A stretch of DNA of 31,865 nucleotides, taken from a virus. Shown here piece by piece: positions 1 to 6,400 of the stretch; positions within the stretch are counted from its first letter, which is position 1, and every line of letters begins with the position of its first letter. The stretch covers positions 1-31,865 of the IMG/VR virus record IMGVR_UViG_3300030104_004962; one strand, 5' to 3'. The position numbers were made by a program, and so were the translations under genes. The notes under the pieces are model-generated. The model was not told the DNA's origin and ran no database searches. It worked only from the letters and a program-made list of their open reading frames with translations.

Positions 1-2
1 AC

Positions 3-140
3 AGACGTTACAAAACTTGGATTACTGGTTCTGCTGGTGGTGCAAGAACAAGTGATGTGGATAACATGCAAGTTAATTTCTTGTCTGAAAGAGCAGTTTG
101 TACTTTAGGTGCGAACAACTTCTTTATCTTTCAAGAATAG
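3..140 (+). CDS. Major capsid protein, C-terminal fragment (5' end outside window)
   Basis: An open frame runs in from the left edge and ends at TAG 138-140, giving the last 45 residues of a protein. The visible tail reads RRYKTWITGSAGG and later LSERAVCTLGANNFFIF. The late segment with its invariant-looking LSERAV and GANNFF stretches resembles, from memory, the C-terminal tail of major capsid proteins of marine phages. A strong terminator follows directly, as often seen after a highly expressed capsid gene, and head/adaptor-type genes follow. The identity is an inference from a short fragment. It could be another abundant head protein. Confidence 0.5.
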   Translation, partial: RRYKTWITGSAGGARTSDVDNMQVNFLSERAVCTLGANNFFIFQE

Positions 141-157
141 TAAATAAGTATTTTTTC

Positions 158-184
158 GGGGAGCTTTCGGGCTCCCCTTTTTTT
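158..184 (+). terminator. Rho-independent terminator after the capsid gene
   Basis: The arms GGGGAGC (158-164) and GCTCCCC (171-177) form a perfect 7-bp GC-rich stem with a 6-nt TTTCGG loop. A run of seven T (178-184) follows. It lies 17 nt after the stop of the capsid-like gene and before the next start at 206. Confidence 0.9.
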
Positions 185-205
185 ATAAATTTTAAATCTA
201 ATCTA

Positions 206-961
206 ATGAAAACTACTACAAAATATGTAGATAAAATCTACAAACTAACGCGCGATACAGCGCCCCTATCATTAACCTTAGCATCTAGACATACTAAAAG
301 ATTTCCTCTTTTATGGTTTGATGAAAAAAAAGGAATTAACAAAGCTTTAAGATATGCCAGAAATCAAAACTCACCTTTTCAAGATGAGCAAGATGATAAT
401 GCTATTTTAGAACCTATTGTATTTGAGGATGGATTTTTGTCTGTTCCCAAAAACAATCAAGTGTTACAGAAGTTTTTAGAATATCATCCAGGCAAAGGAA
501 GAATATATGTCGAGGTGGACAAAGCAAAGGAGGCTTCAGAAATTGTTGACAATTTAAATACGGAAGTAGATGCTTTAATTGAAGCACGTCAATTATCTGT
601 AGATGAGGTAGAAAATGTTGGGCGTGTCTTGTTTCAGCAAGACGTTACGCGAATGACTACGGCTGAGCTAAGAAGAGATATACTTGTCTTTGCAAAGAAT
701 CAACCTAAAGATTTTATGATGTTATTGCAAGACCCTATGCTTAAAATGAACGCTTCTATACAAGGATTTTTTGATAAAAACATTTTGCAATTAAGAAACC
801 AGAAGAAAGAAGTGTGGTTTAATACCCCTTCTAATAAAAAGAAAATGTTAAACGTGCCTTATGGGGAAGACCCTATTTACATGGTGGCTTCTTTTTTTGA
901 ATCGGAAGACGGCATAGAAGTATTAAAGCATTTGTCGGGATTGGCTAAAAACATGCAATAA
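206..961 (+). CDS. Conserved phage head-region protein of unknown function (251 aa)
   Basis: The start at ATG 206 is preferred because the frame open upstream to TTG 98 would run through the capsid gene end and the terminator. From 206 the protein begins MKTTTKYVDKIYKL, preceded by an A/T-rich leader without a Shine-Dalgarno. I do not recognise a domain. The N-terminal third is basic and includes HTKRFPLLWFDEKKGINKA. The middle has the motif SPFQDEQDDNAILEPIVFEDG, then an acidic helical stretch (NTEVDALIEARQLSVDEVENV). The C-terminus is again mixed charge. Its place directly after the capsid gene suggests a head-associated or morphogenesis role, but nothing in the sequence proves this. No signal peptide or membrane segment is visible. 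Confidence 0.75.
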   Translation: MKTTTKYVDKIYKLTRDTAPLSLTLASRHTKRFPLLWFDEKKGINKALRYARNQNSPFQDEQDDNAILEPIVFEDGFLSVPKNNQVLQKFLEYHPGKGRIYVEVDKAKEASEIVDNLNTEVDALIEARQLSVDEVENVGRVLFQQDVTRMTTAELRRDILVFAKNQPKDFMMLLQDPMLKMNASIQGFFDKNILQLRNQKKEVWFNTPSNKKKMLNVPYGEDPIYMVASFFESEDGIEVLKHLSGLAKNMQ

Positions 962-980
962 AACGTATTTGTATTTTACG

Positions 981-988
981 TATCTTTG
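981..988 (+). promoter_or_regulatory. Candidate Bacteroidota -7 promoter element (TATCTTTG)
   Basis: TATCTTTG matches the TAnnTTTG -7 consensus of Bacteroidota primary sigma factors exactly and lies 27 nt before the ATG at 1016. No TTG is present at the usual 17-23 nt upstream, so the element may be weak or use a variant -33 box. The same octamer recurs at 1608, 1745 and 13524. Confidence 0.45.
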
Positions 989-1015
989 TTTTTTTAACTC
1001 ATAAATTTTTTTATT

Positions 1016-1291
1016 ATGAACAAGTATGCAAGTATCACCGTTAGCGGTGCAGCAGAGCAGTTTTCTGTAAAAGATGTAGCATCTTGCTATTTAGATAGTG
1101 CAGATGATATTGTTATCGATTACAATGATGGCTCTCAAAGTAAAATTGGGTCAGGCTCTGCCTTAGTGCAAGCGGACGTAGACATCGTATTCGATGCGAT
1201 TAAAAGTGCTCAACAAGAGAAATGGACTCAAGTATTATACGTTATACCGGCATTGAGCCAAACGGTAAACGCCTTTACATTCACCTTTTAA
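1016..1291 (+). CDS. Small head-region protein, paralogue A (91 aa)
   Basis: A short, mostly beta-type protein without a recognised domain. It begins MNKYASITVSG. The core reads DDIVIDYNDGSQSKIGSGS, then a helix (ADVDIVFDAIKSAQQEK), then a strand-rich tail that includes ALSQTV. The next gene (1304-1546) shares the same order: a D/N-IV-L/I-Y-D strand, GSGS, a helix starting near AD, and LSQ close to the C-terminus. The two are therefore tandem paralogues. Small paired proteins right after capsid genes are often decoration or head-completion proteins, but this is inference. The spacing to the next gene is only 12 nt, so they are probably co-transcribed. Confidence 0.7.
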   Translation: MNKYASITVSGAAEQFSVKDVASCYLDSADDIVIDYNDGSQSKIGSGSALVQADVDIVFDAIKSAQQEKWTQVLYVIPALSQTVNAFTFTF

Positions 1292-1303
1292 ACCTTAGAA
1301 ATC

Positions 1304-1546
1304 ATGAATAAATTTTTAAAAATGGGAAATTATGTTTTTGGAGGCGATGTATTATACGTTGGATTAGTTACAAACAATATTGTTTTGAACTATCGTGACA
1401 AGCAAATAACTTTAGCAGGTTCAGGAAGTATGACTGCCGCAGACAAAACGGCTGTCGAAGCTGCTCTTGTAACTGTTTGGGGCCAAGGTTATACTGACGC
1501 AACCATTGACGTAACTCTAAGTCAAGCGATAACAACGGTTTCATAA
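1304..1546 (+). CDS. Small head-region protein, paralogue B (80 aa)
   Basis: Begins MNKFLKMGNYVF at ATG 1304; an internal Met at residue 7 is an alternative start. The core NNIVLNYRDKQITLAGSGS, followed by a helix (AADKTAVEAALVTVW) and a tail with LSQAITTVS, aligns by eye with paralogue A over most of its length. Function is unknown. The gene is followed by a hairpin terminator that overlaps a promoter-like sequence, so it likely ends a short abundant transcript. The composition is neutral to acidic, without cysteines or membrane segments. Confidence 0.7.
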   Translation: MNKFLKMGNYVFGGDVLYVGLVTNNIVLNYRDKQITLAGSGSMTAADKTAVEAALVTVWGQGYTDATIDVTLSQAITTVS

Positions 1547-1571
1547 AACTCGTTTTAGTCGACAATCTAAG

Positions 1572-1604
1572 AAGAGGTCATGAAAAATTGACCTCTTTTT
1601 TTTT
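1572..1604 (+). terminator. Rho-independent terminator, copy 1
   Basis: GAGGTCA (1574-1580) pairs with TGACCTC (1589-1595) around an 8-nt A-rich loop. Flanking A-T pairs extend the stem, and nine T follow (1596-1604). It lies 25 nt after the stop of paralogue B. A near-identical copy occurs 136 nt downstream. Confidence 0.85.
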
Positions 1605-1615
1605 CCTTATCTTTG
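1588..1615 (+). promoter_or_regulatory. Candidate promoter overlapping terminator copy 1
   Basis: TTG (1588-1590), which lies at the loop/3'-arm boundary of the terminator stem, is followed after 17 nt by TATCTTTG (1608-1615). This fits the Bacteroidota layout TTG-N17-23-TAnnTTTG. The terminator T-run forms most of the spacer. There is no intact gene directly downstream, only a possible gene remnant. Confidence 0.55.
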
Positions 1616-1619
1616 TGTA

Positions 1620-1676
1620 ACTGTAGCGGTTGATTTAAAAGATGATATGACTGTTACAGGAGTAGCAATTACTTAA
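1620..1676 (+). pseudogene. Possible C-terminal remnant of a third small paralogue
   Basis: Between the two repeat copies, a frame reads TVAVDLKDDMTVTGVAIT and stops at TAA 1674-1676. It has no start codon: the frame is closed by TGA at 1581 and passes through the terminator and T-run. The codons look like real coding sequence, with strand-like alternation of V, A and T residues resembling the tails of paralogues A and B. The coding-like part begins right at the end of repeat copy 1, as expected if recombination between repeats removed the 5' part of a third gene. Alignment with the paralogues is weak, so this is a hypothesis. Confidence 0.3.
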
Positions 1677-1707
1677 TCTTTTATTCATTTTTTATAGTTC
1701 ATTTAAA

Positions 1708-1741
1708 GAGAGGTCATGAAAAATTGACCTCTTTTTTTTTT
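1708..1741 (+). terminator. Rho-independent terminator, copy 2
   Basis: GAGGTCA (1710-1716) and TGACCTC (1725-1731) form the stem with an 8-nt loop. Ten T follow (1732-1741). It precedes the adaptor-type gene starting at 1768. Confidence 0.85.
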
Positions 1742-1752
1742 ACTTATCTTTG
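1724..1752 (+). promoter_or_regulatory. Candidate promoter for the adaptor/tail genes
   Basis: TTG (1724-1726) and TATCTTTG (1745-1752) are 18 nt apart, matching the Bacteroidota consensus. The next ATG (1768) lies 15 nt after the -7 box. If transcription starts about 5 nt after the box, the leader would be only about 10 nt, consistent with SD-less initiation. Confidence 0.6.
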
Positions 1753-1767
1753 TGTAAAAGAATACCA

Positions 1768-2499
1768 ATGATAAATTCTGTACGAAATACAGTTTTAGCT
1801 ATACTTAATAAGAACAACTACGGGTATATATCACCGCAAGATTTTAATTTATTTGCTAAACAAGCACAGCTAGATATATTTGACGATTATTTTTATCAAT
1901 ACAATCAATTGATAAACCAAGAAAATGCAAGGCTAATAGGTACTGGTTACGCGGATATTAGAAAAGGTTATGAGGAGGTTATTGATTTGTTTTCCGAAAC
2001 CAAAACTCTAACTCAAAATTTACTTAACCAATATTTTTTACCCTCTCAATCTACTACAGGAGATGATTATTATTTAATTAATAAAGTCTTGTGTTCTACT
2101 GGAGGGGTATACCAAGGAGAAGCGGAGAAGGTTTCTAATAGCCAAATTACTCTTTTGAACAATGCAAATTTAACCGCTCCTTCGTTAACGTATCCAGCTT
2201 ATTCGTTAGAGGGTATGTTTATTACTATTTATCCAGCGCAATTTAACGGAGCTTCAGATATTGAGGCTCAGTACATCCGCTACCCTAAAGATCCTAATTG
2301 GACTTATTTAAATGTAGCAAACGGAGAACCAGCATTTAACCAAAGCAATGCAGACTATCAAGACTTTGAATTGTCTAGAGATGATGAAACTTCTTTAGTA
2401 TTTAAAATTTTGCAGTATGCAGGAATGTCTATAAGAGAAATTCAAGAAGCGCAGTTTGGTGCAGAACAAGAACAGATGGAAGAACAAAAAGAAAACTAA
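1768..2499 (+). CDS. Putative head-tail connector/adaptor protein (243 aa)
   Basis: ATG 1768 is chosen over TTG 1750, which lies inside the promoter -7 box. The N-terminus MINSVRNTVLAILNKNNYGYISPQ leads into a helical block (DFNLFAKQAQLDIFDDYF). This kind of sequence is, from memory, common in uncharacterised structural proteins of marine Bacteroidota phages. A beta-rich middle follows, then the block ELSRDDETSLVFKILQYAGM and a Gln/Glu-rich tail. Its stop overlaps the next start (TAATG), so the two are translationally coupled. Position between the head genes and the nozzle-like gene suggests a head-tail joining role. I have no direct motif evidence for this. Confidence 0.65.
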   Translation: MINSVRNTVLAILNKNNYGYISPQDFNLFAKQAQLDIFDDYFYQYNQLINQENARLIGTGYADIRKGYEEVIDLFSETKTLTQNLLNQYFLPSQSTTGDDYYLINKVLCSTGGVYQGEAEKVSNSQITLLNNANLTAPSLTYPAYSLEGMFITIYPAQFNGASDIEAQYIRYPKDPNWTYLNVANGEPAFNQSNADYQDFELSRDDETSLVFKILQYAGMSIREIQEAQFGAEQEQMEEQKEN

Positions 2500-3419
2500 T
2501 GGCATATTTATCTCAATATCAATATTACGAAAACGCAGGAGTTTCTCCATCAAATGTTAATTGGGGGTCTTATCAATATGTTCCTTTAACGGATATCGTT
2601 AATAATTTTTTATTAATGTATGCAGGGAATCACTCTTTAATCAACAACGAAGAAAGGTATAAAATATTGTTTCATACTAAAAGAGGGATTCAGGAATTAA
2701 ATTATGACGCATTTAAAGAAATAAAAGCGTTAGAATTAAAAGTCTTTGACGATTTAAAATTTATTTTACCTTCTGATTATGTTAATTGGGTGCGTATATC
2801 CCTTTATAAAGACGGTTATTTAAGGCCTCTTACAGAAAACATTCAAGTAAATTCAGCCGTGTCTTATTTACAGAGCTCTACAGGGTCGTTAAGTTTTAAT
2901 GCCGACGGAACTATTCAATTAGCAGACTCTACCCTAGACGCTCAAAGAGTGGATGGCTCACAACAAAGTATTTATTTAAATAAAAATAATGCGAATGATG
3001 CGTCTGACATAGCTTCGGAAAATCCTGACGCTTGGAAAGATTATAATATAGGAGCGAGGTATGGGTTAAATACTGAGACGGCTAATTTTAATCCTACGTT
3101 TAGGATAGATAAAAAGGCCGGGGTAATAAATTTTGATTCTACCATGGCTAATGAGCAGTGTGTATTAGAATATGTTTCTGATGGCATGGAAGGTGGCGAC
3201 GATTCTGCAGTTAGCGTTAACAAGCTCTTTGAAGATTATTTGTATGCTTATATTAAATACGAAATTTTAAACAATAAATTTGGAGTACAAGAATATATAA
3301 TCAATAGAGCAAGAAAAGATAAAAGTTCTTTATTAAGAAACGCAAAAATAAGAATAAGTAATATTCACCCTGGTAGATTGTTAATGAATCTAAGAGGCGA
3401 GAATAAGTGGATTAAATAA
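2499..3419 (+). CDS. Putative tail adaptor protein, tail-tubular-A-like by position (306 aa)
   Basis: The start overlaps the previous stop by 1 nt. An N-terminal helical domain contains DIVNNFLLMYAGNHSLINNE, then RYKILFHTKRGIQELNYDAF. It is followed by KFILPSDYVNWVRISLYKDGYL, a beta segment typical in my memory of short-tail adaptor proteins. An Asn/Ser-rich insertion lies near residues 125-200. The C-terminus is basic and helical. In podoviruses the gene just before the large nozzle protein is usually the tail-tubular adaptor (T7 gp11 or P22 gp4 analogue), which matches this position; sequence similarity to those proteins is not visible. The next gene starts 1 nt after the stop. Confidence 0.65.
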   Translation: MAYLSQYQYYENAGVSPSNVNWGSYQYVPLTDIVNNFLLMYAGNHSLINNEERYKILFHTKRGIQELNYDAFKEIKALELKVFDDLKFILPSDYVNWVRISLYKDGYLRPLTENIQVNSAVSYLQSSTGSLSFNADGTIQLADSTLDAQRVDGSQQSIYLNKNNANDASDIASENPDAWKDYNIGARYGLNTETANFNPTFRIDKKAGVINFDSTMANEQCVLEYVSDGMEGGDDSAVSVNKLFEDYLYAYIKYEILNNKFGVQEYIINRARKDKSSLLRNAKIRISNIHPGRLLMNLRGENKWIK

Positions 3420-3420
3420 A

Positions 3421-6400
3421 ATGGCAAACATTCAAAGAAATTTTATCGCGGGAAGGATGAACAAATCTCTCGACGAGAGGCTTGTACCGAATGGGGAGTA
3501 CATAGACGCTTTAAATGTAAGGCTTGGGTCTACTGAAGCTTCAGAAATAGGGTCGGTAGAAAACTCTAAAGGTAATACCAAGATGACTAGTTTGCAGTAT
3601 GAGCAAACAGGGAGTATTTCAGGGGCCACATTGTTAAGCGACCAAGCGCGATGTATAGGGGCTTATGAAGATGGCCAAAATAATAGGATTTATTGGTTTG
3701 TTCATGACCCTGCATTTACTGTAGGAAATACAGGAAAAATAGACATGATCGTCTCTTTTAATCCTACCACTGAAAACCTTACCTACCATATTATTAGCAT
3801 AGATGATGGGTTCGCTGTTAATACTACTTTGAATTTTAACCCTCAGTATTTAATTACTGCTATAGATTTAGTAGATGATTTACTGTTTTTTACTGACAAT
3901 ATAAATCCGCCACGATTTATAAATGTTACTCAAAATTACCCTAACCCATTTTATAACATAGACCAAACAACGCCGGAAGAATTCATGGTGGTTAAAAAAC
4001 CTCCTATTAAAGCTCCCTCTATAGTTTTAAAGCAACAGATAAACAACTTAGATGATTTTTTAGAAACTAGATTTATATGTTTTGCTTATAGATACCAGTA
4101 TCCTAACGGAGAGTTTTCCGCTACATCTCAGTGGTCTGAACCAGCTTTCGATCCCGGCAATTATGGGTATGATTATGCAACAAATTTAAACGAGGGAATG
4201 GTAAATACGGTTACCGGAGTAGACGTGGTTTTTAATTCCGGAGGCGCTTTAGTAGAAAGTATTGAAATACTCTATAAGGAAATAACAGATGATACTATTA
4301 AAATTGTAGATAAATTATCTAAAAACTTACAAGGATTTGCCCACAATACTGAGTACTCTTTTACTTTTGATAACAGCAAAATATTTACTATTCTTCCTTC
4401 AACAGAGCTGTTAAGGCTTTATGATAACGTGCCGATTAAAGCTTTAGGCCAAACTATAATGGGAAACCGTTTAGTTTATGGTAATTATATAGAGGGCTAT
4501 GATTTAAAAGACATATTTAACAACCCAGTAAAATTAGAATTTCAAACTAATCTGGTTGAAAACACTATTCAAAACACTACTTTAACCGCAAGCACCGACA
4601 CAGGAGCTTATACTTTTGGCAGCTCTCAATCTATCAATAACTCTGTTGCTGTAATAGATTTTTCTGCTCTAGACCCTTTGACTCAGTTTAAAGCGGGTAC
4701 GTCTTTTACTATTTATTTTACTTTCGAGCATTCAATATACGACCCAACAGCTAGTCAGCCCACTACTACTACACAAAATACAGAGGTTCAATTTGCCTAC
4801 ACGTTGCCTCAAGACTATACATCTTTATACGATTTAGTCGCTGCTACTGATTTTCAAGAGGCGATTGGAACCGCCTCTAATATTAAACCTGTTTATGACG
4901 CCGTTAACCCTACCTCATGCGCAGGGTTTACCTTAACAGACTTAGTTAACTGCTATGTCCCTACAACTCAAACTACTTCTACAGGAACGGTAACTAAGTT
5001 TTCAAGTGGTATTACTGCAGCAGGAGAGCCTATAGCTATTGTAAATAACACCCCTGGCTCAAGCAGTCTTAAACTTCAATTGCCTGCAATAAGATATGTT
5101 ACCGACCCCGCAGTACCTAGTGGCGGATGGTATGAGTATTATAAAATAATATCTTTAAACGCTTCGTTTAGCTCAGTTTCTAATCCTAAAAGCTTACATA
5201 GTAATAGGGGATATGAAATAGGAGTGGTGTATATGGATGAATTTTTAAGATCTTCCACCGCTCTTGTTAGCCCTACTAACACTATTCAAATCCCGTGTTC
5301 TAATTCTAGATCTCAAAATCAAATACAGGTAAGTATTCCTTGGGCACAAAGAGCTCCCTACTGGGCTAAATATTATAAATTCGTTTTAAAGCCTAATCAA
5401 TCAACTTATGAAACTATTTATAGCGAAACGTTTTTTAAAGACCCTGAGAGCTCTAGCTACTACTTTTTATTAGAGGGAGAGAATGCATCCAAAGTTGAAA
5501 CCGGTCAAAGACTGATAGTCAAAAGAGATAGCGGAGGAGCGGTAGAGCAATGCGTTGAAGCTGTGGTAACCGATAAACAAGTTCAGTCTCCTGATTTTTT
5601 AAAACTTAGAAATCCTTTTGACACTACTACCTATAGCACGGAGCCTCCTGACAATCCTTTTGAGGTAGGGTATTACATTAGTGTTCCTGGAGGAGCCTAC
5701 ATGGAAATTGTTCCTAGTGGATTTAATATAACTTCCTCGGAAACGGTTGGGGGAAGTAGAGTAGCTCATCCAGCGATACGCTCGACATTTCCCAGGAGGC
5801 AGAAAACCAGAGGGTTTCCTATTGGGCGAGCTTTAGTAAATGTAAAAAATTTAGATCCTAGCGCTTCATCAACAGCGCAATATATTGACTATGACATCCC
5901 CGTTAATAGCCAAATTAACATAACTATTAAGCAAAGACGAGAAGGAAAAAAAGGGGGATTTTTAGGGGCATGTGAATACAGGTATAACACTTATGAGTCT
6001 CCAGATTTATTCGCTTCTACGAATTACGCCAATTTTCAAGCGTGGTTTGAAGGAGACAATATTGGGGATTTAATTACTCAAAATAGCATAGTAGATAACG
6101 GCGATGGTAGCGCAACTACAAACACTTATATTCCTGGGACCCCAATTGACGGAACTGCTTCAGGACTAAACGTGAGCGAGCCACCGGAAACTATAAAAGA
6201 CACGGATAAAAATCCTTTTATACCTGTAGCTTTTTCGACTAATTCATATCAGTTTTTTAACGCTAACGATGGATCAAAATGGCTTTTAGCTACGGGAGCT
6301 GTGAGCTGTAAGTCTGGCGCGTTTAATATTGGTGGGCATGCGTCTAATGTGGAAATGGAAATTACGGTGCAAAGAGCAGACCAAGGAGGAGTGGTTGTTT

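Larger units (their letters stand above)
1574..1757 (+). repeat. Duplicated terminator/promoter cassette (two copies of about 47 nt)
   Basis: Positions 1574-1620 and 1710-1757 are near-identical direct repeats. Both have the same hairpin arms and loop, a T-run of 9 or 10, and the same end TTATCTTTGTGTAA. The only visible differences are one extra T and a C-to-A change just after the T-run. The copies are 136 nt apart and enclose an 89-nt segment that may be the tail of a deleted gene. Confidence 0.9.

Noticed and set aside
98-205. N-terminal extension of the 251-residue head protein back to TTG 98
   Set aside because: It would run through the end of the capsid-like gene and a strong terminator hairpin; ATG 206 has a normal A/T-rich leader.
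1750-1767. TTG start at 1750 for the adaptor gene
   Set aside because: The TTG is part of the TATCTTTG -7 box; transcription would begin after it, so ATG 1768 is the usable start.
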